DNA of 23,463 nt from Lachnospiraceae bacterium UBA7027. GTDB taxonomy: Bacteria; Bacillota; Clostridia; Lachnospirales; Lachnospiraceae. Positions 6,286-14,554 of this stretch are shown in pieces. Made by a program: the position numbers and the translations under genes. Within the stretch, counting starts at the first letter, position 1, and each line of letters starts with the position of its first letter. A model generated the notes under the pieces. It saw nothing but the letters and a program-made list of their open reading frames with translations, made no database searches and was not told the origin of the DNA. The DNA is taken from assembly GCA_002494135.1 (NCBI GenBank), contig DLBG01000068.1, positions 6,821-30,283 on the forward strand, given 5' to 3'.

Positions 6286-6906
6286 TCAGCACAGAGTACG
6301 GATGATTACGGGGTCATCTCCTCCGCCGGTTCCGTCAGCATTTGTACCCTTCTTTGCATCACTGCCGTCAAAATTCTTTCCGCAGCCGCTGCAGCCTTCG
6401 CAGCCCTGCGTAACCGCATAGGAAGTAAGTTCACTGACTTCCGAAATCAGGCAGACCGCCTGCGAAGAGATTCCTTCTCCCGTTCCGGTAAATCCGAGCC
6501 CCTCTTCCGTTGTGGCTTTTACATTTACCTGTGAAATGTGAAGTCCCAGTGTCTGAGCGATATTTTTCCTCATCTCGTCAATATAGGGTCTCATTTTCGG
6601 AGCCTGGGCGATGATGGTGGCATCGATATTGTTGATTAAATATCCTTCTTCTTCGAGGAGTTCTCCGACATGTTTTAAAAGGATCAGACTTGAAATGCCT
6701 TTGTATTTTTCATCTGTATCCGGAAAATGCTTCCCGATGTCACCCAGTGCAGCCGCACCAAGCAGCGCATCCGAAATCGCATGCAGCAGTACGTCCGCAT
6801 CCGAATGTCCCAGAAGGCCCTTTTCATAATCGATTTTCACACCGCCGATAATCAGATCCCGATTCTCGCTAAGCCGGTGTACGTCATATCCCATTCCGAT
6901 TCTCAT
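6286..6906 (-). CDS. ispF: 2-C-methyl-D-erythritol 2,4-cyclodiphosphate synthase with Cys-rich C-terminal extension
   Basis: IspF cyclises CDP-methylerythritol phosphate to MEcPP with loss of CMP in the MEP isoprenoid pathway. Residues 1-158 form a complete catalytic domain: the metal ligands Asp8 and His10 (GYDVHRL) and His42 (GHSDADVLLHA), DIGKHFPDTD (56-65) and the end motif KATTEEGLGFTGTGEGI. The family normally stops near residue 157. Here the protein continues to 206 with an added tail containing CEGCSGC (Cys169, 172, 175), a Gly/Asp-rich linker and a final Cys206. The tail is in frame with no sign of frameshift. ispD is not next to it. The gene follows the HD-GYP gene by 47 bp and precedes the Eis-like gene by 12 bp. 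Confidence 0.95.
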   Translation of the reverse strand: MRIGMGYDVHRLSENRDLIIGGVKIDYEKGLLGHSDADVLLHAISDALLGAAALGDIGKHFPDTDEKYKGISSLILLKHVGELLEEEGYLINNIDATIIAQAPKMRPYIDEMRKNIAQTLGLHISQVNVKATTEEGLGFTGTGEGISSQAVCLISEVSELTSYAVTQGCEGCSGCGKNFDGSDAKKGTNADGTGGGDDPVIIRTLC

Positions 6907-6953
6907 TTTCTTATCCCTGTTTCGTTACTCTTTCTTTTGTTTATAAAACTGCA

Positions 6954-8663
6954 TTATTCATCCAGCGATTTGTAGTAAGCTTCCAGTTTCGGTCTGGCTG
7001 CTATATAAATCTCTTTCAGCTGCGGATCGAAATGCGTTCCCATTCCGTCCATGATAATTTTATCCGCCTCTTCGAAAGACATGCTTTCCTTGTAAACACG
7101 TTTGCTGACAAGGGCATCATATACATCCGCTATGGCCATGATTCTTGCCTCGAAAGGAATTTCCTCGCCCTTTATGCCTTCCGGATAACCGGAACCGTCG
7201 AAACGTTCGTGATGATAATGTGCCACATTTTCCGCCAGAATACGGAAGTCCTGATCGTCCGTATCTTTTAAAATCTCGTGCACGATTCGTGCGCCTTCCT
7301 TGGCATGCTTCTTCATCTCCTCGAATTCCTCGGGGGTGAAACGGCCCGGTTTGCGAAGAATCGCATCATCAACGGCGATTTTACCGAGGTCATGCATGGG
7401 CGCCGCCTTGATAATGTTTCTGCAGAATTCATCCGTAATCTGAAATTTCGGATCTTTCTTAAGTTCCTCAATCAGAATCTTGACACCTTCACTGGTACGC
7501 TTGATATGTCCGCCCGTGGAGTTGTCGCGGCTTTCAACCATGGTCGCCATGCTCAATATCAGGTTATCGTGCATCTCGACGATACGCTTCGTCTTCTTCT
7601 CCACTTCTCCTTCGAGCTCGAAGTTGTAGTTATTTAAAAGTTTAATGTATTTGACGTCTTCGGTATCGTCGAAGAGGAAAACCTGATATCCCACATCCTT
7701 CTTGCCGACAATCAGATTGTCGACCCGTATGTTGTAAACGTGATAATCCTCCGGATTCTCCGGGTTTTTCTGGATATACATGTTATCCCCGTTTTTCGGA
7801 TCCTCTTCAAAGCATTTGATCCAGTGAATCAGTGTTTTTTTCAAAGGTTCGTTTTTGTCGAGGCGACGGTCAATCGGAAGTTCATCAAGTTCTTTCAGGA
7901 CATGTCTCGCGGTGTTGTTGCTTCCTAGGTAACGGTATTTTTTATCGATCAGCACAAATGCGTTCTCCCCGTTCTCCAGGAGGGTTTCCACCGCCATGTC
8001 ACTGGTTTTGTATAACATCATTCGGCTTGAAATAATCAGATATACGATTTGCGCAAAGACAAACGCATACGGGGTCAGTTCCAGAGTCAGCCCGTGAAAT
8101 TTGCTACCGAAGAAACCGATCATGGTAAACACTTCCGGTAATACCAGGAGAATCAGCATGATTCTGGAAACATGCTGTCTTTTGAAAAACGAGTAGATAA
8201 GGGCAATAAACGCAGCCAGCATATACAGGATTATCAAAACATAATACACGGTATGCAAAGGCCCGTAAGTTTTCTCAAGAACGCTGATTCCGTCTTCCTT
8301 GACGAAGCTGACCGAACTGTAAAACAGATGGTTCGTATCCGTTGTCAGGATGAAGAAAAACAACAGCGAGTTTACGAAAAGAATCGATGTTCGCAAAAAC
8401 GGTCTGACCTTAAACTCGCACAGACTCAGGATGGAAAAAGTCAGAAAGAAAGGAAGGAAGCACCCGCCCATATAAATAATGCTGTTTGCAAGCATCGCCT
8501 GGGAAAGCGTTTCCGAACTCGCACGGATAATAAATCCGAGATTACTGATCGGAATCAGCAGAAAAATAGCCGTAATGCAGACATCAAAATGCTTCTCGTA
8601 ATGCATTACGTACAACATGGACAAAAATAATGCTAATAAAAATGCAACGTTGTAAAAATACAT
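6954..8663 (-). CDS. Membrane HD-GYP c-di-GMP phosphodiesterase with 7TM sensor and PAS-like domain
   Basis: A 569-residue three-part protein. Residues 1 to about 215 hold some seven transmembrane helices of the kind found at the N-terminus of 7TM histidine kinases. A PAS-like domain follows (about 225-345, starting near NAFVLIDKKYRYLGSNN). The C-terminal part is an HD-GYP domain with HD at 424-425 (MHDLGKIAV) and HHERFDGSGYP at 484-494, then ADVYDAL and the end motif GTHFDPQL. Metal ligands and the GYP triad are intact, so hydrolysis of c-di-GMP to pGpG or GMP is expected. The signal sensed is unknown. Its start is preceded by only a weak AGGGAA site. It lies 28 bp after the thrH-like gene. 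Confidence 0.9.
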   Translation of the reverse strand: MYFYNVAFLLALFLSMLYVMHYEKHFDVCITAIFLLIPISNLGFIIRASSETLSQAMLANSIIYMGGCFLPFFLTFSILSLCEFKVRPFLRTSILFVNSLLFFFILTTDTNHLFYSSVSFVKEDGISVLEKTYGPLHTVYYVLIILYMLAAFIALIYSFFKRQHVSRIMLILLVLPEVFTMIGFFGSKFHGLTLELTPYAFVFAQIVYLIISSRMMLYKTSDMAVETLLENGENAFVLIDKKYRYLGSNNTARHVLKELDELPIDRRLDKNEPLKKTLIHWIKCFEEDPKNGDNMYIQKNPENPEDYHVYNIRVDNLIVGKKDVGYQVFLFDDTEDVKYIKLLNNYNFELEGEVEKKTKRIVEMHDNLILSMATMVESRDNSTGGHIKRTSEGVKILIEELKKDPKFQITDEFCRNIIKAAPMHDLGKIAVDDAILRKPGRFTPEEFEEMKKHAKEGARIVHEILKDTDDQDFRILAENVAHYHHERFDGSGYPEGIKGEEIPFEARIMAIADVYDALVSKRVYKESMSFEEADKIIMDGMGTHFDPQLKEIYIAARPKLEAYYKSLDE

Positions 8664-8691
8664 TTTTCTTTAAGTTCCCTACCCTGAACGA

Positions 8692-9303
8692 TTACTGCTT
8701 TGCAGCCTCCAAAAATGCTTTCAGAAGATCGTTGTATTCTTCATAGGCCGGAATGGACGGAAAATCCTTCTTGATGCTTTCCGTCGAACGGAATAAAAAG
8801 CCGGCCTTTCCTGCCTGAATCATGGCAAGATCGTTAAAACTGTCACCGGTTGCAATCGTATCGAAACCACAGCTTTGCAGCGCTTTTACGGTAGTCAGTT
8901 TGGACTTTTCGCAGCGCATTCTGTATCCGGTGATTTCTCCGTTCGGTGCCACTTCCAGTGTATTGCAGAAAAGCGTGGGCATACCGAGTTTTACCATCAG
9001 CGGTTTTGCAAACTGTTCAAACGTATCGCTGATAATGATGGTTTGCATGTTATCACGCAGTTCATCCAGAAACTCTTTTGCACCGGGCAGGGGATCAATG
9101 GTGGCAATGGTTGCCTGAATCTCGTTCAGCCCCAGACCGCGTTCTTTTAAAATCGCAATTCTGAAATTCATAAGTTTATTGTAATCCGGCTCGTCCCTGG
9201 TCGTTCTTCTAAGCTCCGGAATCCCGGTTGCTTCGGAAAAAGCAATCCAAATTTCGGGGACCAAAACACCTTCCAAATCAAGACATGCAACATTCATTCC
9301 CAT
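8692..9303 (-). CDS. thrH: ThrH-like phosphoserine phosphatase/homoserine phosphotransferase (HAD family)
   Basis: The sequence matches the ThrH type of HAD phosphatase closely: the N-terminal MNVACLDLEGVLVPEIWIAF carries the nucleophile Asp9 in DLEGV, where the second acidic residue is Glu, a ThrH trait. Motif II is ISDTFEQFAKP, the Lys of motif III lies in CEKSK, and motif IV is GDSFNDLAMI. ThrH removes phosphate from phosphoserine and can pass it to homoserine, linking serine and threonine synthesis. The frame opens earlier, but the ATG at 9303 is chosen because GGAGG lies six bases before it. The product is 203 residues. A clear promoter precedes it, so this is probably the first gene of the long leftward run. 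Serine is also the substrate of CysE further along. Confidence 0.85.
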   Translation of the reverse strand: MGMNVACLDLEGVLVPEIWIAFSEATGIPELRRTTRDEPDYNKLMNFRIAILKERGLGLNEIQATIATIDPLPGAKEFLDELRDNMQTIIISDTFEQFAKPLMVKLGMPTLFCNTLEVAPNGEITGYRMRCEKSKLTTVKALQSCGFDTIATGDSFNDLAMIQAGKAGFLFRSTESIKKDFPSIPAYEEYNDLLKAFLEAAKQ

Positions 9304-9336
9304 AGTGTGCCTCCAAATCATAAAAATGCACTGTAT

Positions 9337-9365
9337 ATTATAGCCGATATATGCCTTTTTTTCAA
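9337..9365 (-). promoter_or_regulatory. Sigma-A promoter for thrH and the leftward run
   Basis: Leftward TTGAAA (9365-9360), 17-bp spacer, TATAAT (9342-9337). Spacing and both hexamers are near consensus. The start codon follows about 33 bp after the -10. Confidence 0.88.
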
Positions 9366-9384
9366 CAAAAATCAGCTTTTTTGA

Positions 9385-9413
9385 TTGAATAAAAAACCCG
9401 GTTGAATTATGAT
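9385..9413 (+). promoter_or_regulatory. Sigma-A promoter for the LDH2-family dehydrogenase and glpK
   Basis: Rightward TTGAAT (9385-9390), 17-bp spacer, TATGAT (9408-9413). It is back to back with the thrH promoter: the two -35 boxes are 19 bp apart, and AATCA-N7-TGATT (9370-9386) partly fills that gap. A shared regulator could bind there. Confidence 0.72.
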
Positions 9414-9473
9414 TAAATCAGACGGATTTTGGGGAAAATCCGGCAGATTATAAAACAATCGGAGGGTTACAAA

Positions 9474-10583
9474 ATGGATAATCGTTACTATGCTTCCTGG
9501 GAGCTTATGAACTCCTTTCTGACCGATGCTTTCATGGGGTACGGCGTACCGAAAGAGGATGCCGCCATCTGCGCCGACGTTTTACTTGAATCGGACCGTC
9601 GAGGAATTGAAAGCCACGGTTGCAACCGTTTCAAACCAATCTATATCGACCGCATCAAAAAGGGCACTCTTCTGCCCGTCACCAACATTGAAATTATAAA
9701 AGAAACGCCGACCACGGTTGTCATGGATGCACATGACGGCATGGGTATGGTGGCAAGTTATCGCATGATGGAAATGCTGATTGAAAAAGCAAAGAAATGC
9801 GGCATGGCGGGCGGCGCCATTAAAAACTCCACACACTACGGCATTGCCGGATACTGGGCCACCATGGCCAGCAAAGAAGGTTTAATCGGTGTCACCGGCA
9901 CCAATGCAAGGCCTTCGATTGCACCGACTTTCGGTGTGGAAAATATGATGGGCACCAATCCTTTAACGTTTGCCCTTCCCACAGATGAGGAATTCCCCTT
10001 CTGCTTAGACTGCGCCACTTCCATCGTGCAGAGAGGCCGTATTGAATACTATGCAAGAGAAGGCAGACCCACTCCGGCGGGAACCGTTATTTCCGAAAAC
10101 GGCGAAGCCATGACCGACAGTGCCGAGATTCTGAAAGCGCTCGTAGACGGCACCGCTGCCCTGGCTCCTCTCGGAGGAATCGGAGAAGACCTTGCTGGCT
10201 ATAAGGGCTACGGCTATGCGGCCGTTGTCGAAATTCTTTCCGCTGCCCTGGCAGGCGGTGAATTCATGAAGGCCTTAACCGGAGTTTCCGCAGACGGAAA
10301 GCCGCAGATGTATCATCTCGGACACTTCTTCTTCGTTGTGGATCCGGACGCTTTTAACGGCAGGGAAGAATTCAAAAAAACCGCGGGAGAAATCTGCAGG
10401 GCTCTTCGTGCATCGAAAAAAGCACCGGGCGAAAGCCGCATCTACACCGCCGGTGAGAAAGAATATCTGGTCTGGCTTGAGCGCAGGGAAAAGGGCGTGC
10501 CTTTAAGCAAATCCGTTCAGAAAGACATTCTCGAAGTAAGAGATGCGCTCGGACTGAATTATCATTTTGAATTTGAAGACTGA
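9474..10583 (+). CDS. LDH2-family (malate/L-lactate/ureidoglycolate type) NAD(P)-dependent dehydrogenase
   Basis: The 369-residue protein belongs to the MDH/LDH2 family, which reduces 2-keto acids to 2-hydroxy acids and is unrelated to classical LDH. Visible motifs are DRRGIESHGCNRF (41-53, with the conserved Ser-His-Gly), AHDGMGMVASYRM (86-98), NSTHYGIAGYW (118-128, catalytic His121) and MMGTNPLTFALPT (158-170). The GYKGYG segment further on is also typical. Members act on malate, lactate, ureidoglycolate, sulfolactate and others, so the substrate is open. The ATG at 9474 has GGAGGG seven bases upstream; an earlier TTG is unlikely. glpK follows after 29 bp, suggesting an operon and perhaps disposal of reducing power from glycerol use, which is inference. 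Confidence 0.88.
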   Translation: MDNRYYASWELMNSFLTDAFMGYGVPKEDAAICADVLLESDRRGIESHGCNRFKPIYIDRIKKGTLLPVTNIEIIKETPTTVVMDAHDGMGMVASYRMMEMLIEKAKKCGMAGGAIKNSTHYGIAGYWATMASKEGLIGVTGTNARPSIAPTFGVENMMGTNPLTFALPTDEEFPFCLDCATSIVQRGRIEYYAREGRPTPAGTVISENGEAMTDSAEILKALVDGTAALAPLGGIGEDLAGYKGYGYAAVVEILSAALAGGEFMKALTGVSADGKPQMYHLGHFFFVVDPDAFNGREEFKKTAGEICRALRASKKAPGESRIYTAGEKEYLVWLERREKGVPLSKSVQKDILEVRDALGLNYHFEFED

Positions 10584-10612
10584 AACCGATTCTGAAATTC
10601 AAGGAGATGCGT

Positions 10613-12118
10613 ATGGGCAAATACATCATGGCACTGGATGCCGGCACGACATCCAACCGCTGTATCCTGTTTCATAAAAACGGCACGATTGCTTCCGTGG
10701 CACAAAAAGAGTTTACCCAGTATTTTCCGAAATCCGGCTGGGTGGAGCACGATGCGTCCGAAATCTGGTTAACGCAGTATTCCGTGGCTTCCGAAGCCCT
10801 GAATCAGATCGGTGCCAAAGCCGAGGACATCGCTGCCATCGGCATTACCAACCAACGTGAAACCACCATCGTCTGGGACAAGGAAACCGGCGAACCCATC
10901 TATCATGCCATCGTATGGCAGGACCGCAGGACGGCCGACTACTGCGAAAGCCTTCTTGCGAAAGGTCTCGAAGATACCTACCGCGCTAAAACCGGTCTGG
11001 TCATTGACCCCTACTTCTCTGCCACCAAGATCCGCTGGCTTTTACAAAACGTTCCCGGAGCCATGCGTAAGGCCGAAGAAGGCAAGCTTCTCTTCGGTAC
11101 CGTGGAAACATGGCTGATCTGGAAACTCACAGGAGGAAAAGTCCATATTACGGATTATTCCAACGCTTCCCGTACCATGCTTTTTAATATCGTCGATTTA
11201 AAATGGGATGAGGAGATTTTACGCGAAATGGAAATTCCCGTTTCCATGCTTCCGAAAGTATGTCCCTCGAGCATGATTTACGGCAAAACGGCTGCGGATT
11301 TATTCGGTGGGGAAATCCCGATTGCGGGTGCCGCCGGCGACCAGCAGGCAGCCCTGTTCGGCCAGACCTGCTTTACTCCCGGCCAGGCAAAGAACACATA
11401 CGGAACCGGCTGCTTTCTGCTTATGAACACCGGTGACAAACCGGTCTTTTCGAAACAGGGACTGGTTACCACCATTGCCTGGGGAATTGACGGAAAAGTC
11501 ACCTATGCCCTGGAGGGTTCCGTCTTCGTTGCGGGAAGCGCCATCCAGTGGTTGAGGGACCAGTTAAAATTCATCGACTCGGCTTCCGACAGCGAATTCT
11601 TTGCGGAAAAAGTTCCGGATACCAATGGCTGCTATGTCGTTCCGGCATTTACCGGGCTCGGTGCTCCCTACTGGGATCCGTACGCAAGAGGAGCCATCGT
11701 CGGACTTTCCAGAGGTGTCAACAAATATCACATCATTCGCGCCACTTTGGAATCCCTGGCTTATCAGACCTATGACATTCTGACCGCAATGGAGGCCGAC
11801 GCGGGAATTAAACTCTCCTCTTTAAACGTGGACGGCGGGGCCTGTGCAAACAATCTGCTAATGCAGATTCAGGCCGATGTCATACAGACGGAAGTCAGAC
11901 GTCCCGAATGCGTGGAAACAACCGCTGCCGGAGCAGCTTATCTTGCCGGTCTTGCGGTAGGATACTGGGATAACAAGGAAGACGTCATAAAGAATATTTC
12001 GATTGAAAGAAGCTTCGTTCCCAAGATTTCCTTCGAGGAACAGCAGCGTAAATTAAAGAAATGGAAAAAGGCCGTTGCCTACACCAGAGAGTGGGAACGG
12101 GAAGACGGGAATATGTAA
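10613..12118 (+). CDS. glpK: Glycerol kinase
   Basis: A 501-residue FGGY-family kinase that phosphorylates glycerol to glycerol-3-phosphate with ATP. The ATP-loop is ALDAGTTSNR (8-17), glycerol contacts include Arg82-Glu83 (NQRET) and GAAGDQQAALFGQ with the catalytic Asp243, and DGGACANN lies near the C-terminus. Two start codons follow AAGGAG; the second (10613) has proper spacing. Many Gram-positive GlpK proteins carry a His in HFYG that HPr phosphorylates to raise activity. At that place (230-233) this protein has LFGG and no His, so PTS control of that kind is not expected. No glpF or glpD is adjacent. Its last 40 bp overlap the convergent GH32 gene, leaving no room for a separate terminator. 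Confidence 0.97.
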   Translation: MGKYIMALDAGTTSNRCILFHKNGTIASVAQKEFTQYFPKSGWVEHDASEIWLTQYSVASEALNQIGAKAEDIAAIGITNQRETTIVWDKETGEPIYHAIVWQDRRTADYCESLLAKGLEDTYRAKTGLVIDPYFSATKIRWLLQNVPGAMRKAEEGKLLFGTVETWLIWKLTGGKVHITDYSNASRTMLFNIVDLKWDEEILREMEIPVSMLPKVCPSSMIYGKTAADLFGGEIPIAGAAGDQQAALFGQTCFTPGQAKNTYGTGCFLLMNTGDKPVFSKQGLVTTIAWGIDGKVTYALEGSVFVAGSAIQWLRDQLKFIDSASDSEFFAEKVPDTNGCYVVPAFTGLGAPYWDPYARGAIVGLSRGVNKYHIIRATLESLAYQTYDILTAMEADAGIKLSSLNVDGGACANNLLMQIQADVIQTEVRRPECVETTAAGAAYLAGLAVGYWDNKEDVIKNISIERSFVPKISFEEQQRKLKKWKKAVAYTREWEREDGNM

Positions 12119-13566
12119 AAAGTCGCCGGTGACAAACCGTCATTCGGCATCATTTCCATAACACAGCCGTCTATGATGACGGTAAGTTCGGACTCTTTGT
12201 CCGATTCCGATAAACTGAACTTTAGATTCATACGGGGGACGGAAAGCACACTCTGCGCCGCAAAAGACGCACTGAAACTTCCGTCCCCTGCTTTTGTGCG
12301 GTCAACAAGGTATTCGTTTTCTTTGACGGTAATAATCACTTCGCCCCCGCCGCAACGAATGCGTAAAATATCCCCGGTGCGGACTTTACGCGTTACCGTA
12401 AAAATCTCATCCGAACCGGCGGTCCCATCATTCTCCTGCCGGCCGTTTTGCCGGATAATATCATACGATACAACCTCCGATTTCAGCCTGTATCCTGCTT
12501 CGGTCTTTACGAGAGTAAGTTCTCTCGGCATCGTCAGAACTCCGCGGAAGCCCTCCGCATCCGTCGGCACATCGTGCACATAATCGGAGTTTCCGAGCCA
12601 TGAAAGCATAATCTTTTTATCCGTATTGGAAAAGACGGTCGAAGCATAGAAATCCGGTCCGTAATCCAAAAGCAGATTATCCGCCGGAAACTGTGTCTGC
12701 TTAAAACTTCGGCCGTTGAATTCTCCCACAAAATAACGCACTTCTCTTGCATACTTTGCATCGGCTGTCGTAATTGTACTGATCAAAAGCACCCATTTTA
12801 GTCCTTCATCCGTCTCAAACGGAATCATGCACGGGCATTCATAAATCTCTTTTAACTCCCTTTTTGTAACTACATTTGTAGTCATATCATCGTCTGCCGG
12901 CCCGGCATATGCTCCTCCCGCGGCGCAGTTTTTCTGTCCGGCATATACTCCACCCGCGGCGCAGTTTGCCGGCCCCGCAAAAGCACCTCCGGCCGCGGCA
13001 CAGTTTGTCGCATATGAAAAACTGCCGCTGAATTTCCAGTCCGTGAGGTTATCCGAAACATAAAAACAAATTTCACTCTCCTTTGTAAGGCACATTGCAT
13101 ATCCGCCGAGCACGGGATTGGAAAAAACCTGCGGATCCCTTGCAGGTGTATTCTCTGCCCCCGGAATCACGGGATTTTTCTCGTATTTTGTAAAATTTCT
13201 GCCGTCCGGGCTGTATGCGATACACTGCTGTTCTCGTTTGCTTACGGCATGATGCGATGTATAAAACGCAAGAAGCGGCGGATTGTCTTTTGTTCCGAGA
13301 CCGCTGTCGTTATTTGCATCAAAAAAGCAGCTGCCCGAATAAATTTCTCCCGTTTCATCAGGGAAAATGGCAATCGGCAGATGCTCCCAGTGGTATAAAT
13401 CCGCGGATACGGCATGGCCCCAGTGCATACGGTCCCATTTGGGCGCATACGGGTTATGCTGATAAAACAGATGATACTCTCCCCCATAAAATACCAGACC
13501 GTTTGGATCGTTCATCCAACCGGTCTTTGGTGTAAAGTGCAGTTTTGGGCGCCAGATGTCACTCAT
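12079..13566 (-). CDS. GH32 fructosidase (sucrose-6-phosphate hydrolase / invertase type) with repeat insertion
   Basis: A 495-residue cytoplasmic GH32 enzyme (no signal peptide) that releases fructose from sucrose, sucrose-6-phosphate or small fructans. The nucleophile is Asp20 in WMNDPNG, the transition-state motif is Arg143-Asp144-Pro145, and the acid/base is Glu243 in YECP. A C-terminal beta-sandwich follows from about 370. Between RDP and EC the protein carries an unusual insert (about 186-238) built on three NCAAGGxYAGxx repeats, where other members pass more directly from DWKF-type sequence to ECP. It starts 3 bp after the hydrolase gene, with AGGAAA inside that gene, so the two are coupled. 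No sucrose PTS or regulator is nearby. Whether the substrate is phosphorylated is not decided by the sequence. Confidence 0.93.
   Translation of the reverse strand: MSDIWRPKLHFTPKTGWMNDPNGLVFYGGEYHLFYQHNPYAPKWDRMHWGHAVSADLYHWEHLPIAIFPDETGEIYSGSCFFDANNDSGLGTKDNPPLLAFYTSHHAVSKREQQCIAYSPDGRNFTKYEKNPVIPGAENTPARDPQVFSNPVLGGYAMCLTKESEICFYVSDNLTDWKFSGSFSYATNCAAAGGAFAGPANCAAGGVYAGQKNCAAGGAYAGPADDDMTTNVVTKRELKEIYECPCMIPFETDEGLKWVLLISTITTADAKYAREVRYFVGEFNGRSFKQTQFPADNLLLDYGPDFYASTVFSNTDKKIMLSWLGNSDYVHDVPTDAEGFRGVLTMPRELTLVKTEAGYRLKSEVVSYDIIRQNGRQENDGTAGSDEIFTVTRKVRTGDILRIRCGGGEVIITVKENEYLVDRTKAGDGSFSASFAAQSVLSVPRMNLKFSLSESDKESELTVIIDGCVMEMMPNDGLSPATFYIFPSSRSHSLV
12895..13005 (-). repeat. In-frame 36-bp tandem repeat (3 copies: 36, 36, 39 bp) inside the GH32 gene
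   Basis: Units at 12895-12930, 12931-12966 and 12967-13005 encode NCAAGGAYAGPA, NCAAGGVYAGQK and NCAAAGGAFAGPA. The first two share most bases. The third has an extra Ala codon and more silent changes. The lengths are multiples of three, so the frame survives gain or loss of units. Local GC is clearly higher than around it. Confidence 0.93.
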
Positions 13567-13569
13567 TCG

Positions 13570-14508
13570 TTATTTTCCTATAAACTGAAGAATATCTTCG
13601 TATACTTTCTGTCTCTCCGGCTCATTTAAAATCTCATGACGCATTCCCGGGTACATTTTACCTTCTACATTCGTATAACCCTGTTTTTTAAGGAATTCCA
13701 CCGAGGAACGAAATGCTTTCTCATTCACGGCGCAGGGATCGTCCGCACCGGAGAAGAAACGAATCGGCAAATCCGGATTCTCCATGATGAAGTCGCCGTC
13801 TTTATATGTCAGCATGGTCAGTTTTACAAGATTCTCGAATCCGTTCAGCGTAAAGCAGTAATTGCAGAGAGGATCCGCGTTATACTTCTTCACCTCTTCG
13901 GGGTTGGAATTCACCCAGGCGTGCGGAATTTCTTCTTTGGCAAAAGCTTTCTCATAGGACCCCATAACAAGACCGGCAATCAGCATCAGTCTCGCCCTTT
14001 CGCCTTTGAATTTCTCAATAAGCCGGATCAGCATGACGCCGGCCTTCATTCCGGCCTGTTTGGAAGGCGATCCGATTACACACAGTTTGTCGATGTCTTT
14101 GTCGAACTTGCGCAGATAGCAGCGAACCACCATGGAACCCATGCTGTGTCCGAGAAGAATTACCGGCAGATCTTCCTTTCCGGTCAGTCTTCTTGCGTAG
14201 TTCTTAATTCCCTGTGTGATTTCGTGGGTATCCCTGACGAGAGCCACATATCCGCCCTCATACATATAACCGAGATCATCCAAAGATTTTACGGACGCAC
14301 CGTGACCTCTGTGGTCATGAATTACCGTCAGATACCCGTTTTGGGCAAGATACTCCATGAACGGAATATATCGCTCTTTATACTCGTTCATTCCGTGTAC
14401 GAGCTGCACGATTCCTTTGATCTGCTGCGGATCGTCCGGCATAATGCGAAGCACGGAAAGCTCCAGACCGTCGCTGTGTGATTTATGCGTATAATATGTC
14501 TGATTCAT
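13570..14508 (-). CDS. Alpha/beta hydrolase, monoacylglycerol lipase-like (Hydrolase_4)
   Basis: A 312-residue soluble hydrolase. The oxyanion loop is VQLVHGMNEYKERY (34-47), the segment VIHDHRGHGAS (62-72) is typical of lysophospholipase/monoglyceride lipase proteins, the nucleophile is Ser122 in LLGHSMGSM, and the Asp and His of the triad are likely in FSGADDPC and GMRHEIL near the C-terminus. These enzymes cut fatty-acid esters such as monoglycerides or lysolipids. The ATG at 14508 is used because of the GGGGTGG site upstream and the match to family N-termini; the longer open frame is not supported. It is followed 3 bp later by the GH32 gene. If it does release glycerol, glycerol kinase is close by, but on the other strand. 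Confidence 0.88.
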   Translation of the reverse strand: MNQTYYTHKSHSDGLELSVLRIMPDDPQQIKGIVQLVHGMNEYKERYIPFMEYLAQNGYLTVIHDHRGHGASVKSLDDLGYMYEGGYVALVRDTHEITQGIKNYARRLTGKEDLPVILLGHSMGSMVVRCYLRKFDKDIDKLCVIGSPSKQAGMKAGVMLIRLIEKFKGERARLMLIAGLVMGSYEKAFAKEEIPHAWVNSNPEEVKKYNADPLCNYCFTLNGFENLVKLTMLTYKDGDFIMENPDLPIRFFSGADDPCAVNEKAFRSSVEFLKKQGYTNVEGKMYPGMRHEILNEPERQKVYEDILQFIGK

Positions 14509-14554
14509 TTTATCCACCCCTTTCCGAAATACCCGGTTTCTTATCCCTCCATAC

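Noticed and set aside
6286..6432. IspF tail as a frameshift or fusion artefact
   Set aside because: The frame is continuous with an ordinary stop followed by a good ribosome binding site for the next gene, so the tail is taken as real.
13636..14481. 281-codon plus-strand frame opposite the lipase-like gene
   Set aside because: The opposite strand encodes a full hydrolase with catalytic motifs; the antisense frame shows no domain and no start signal.
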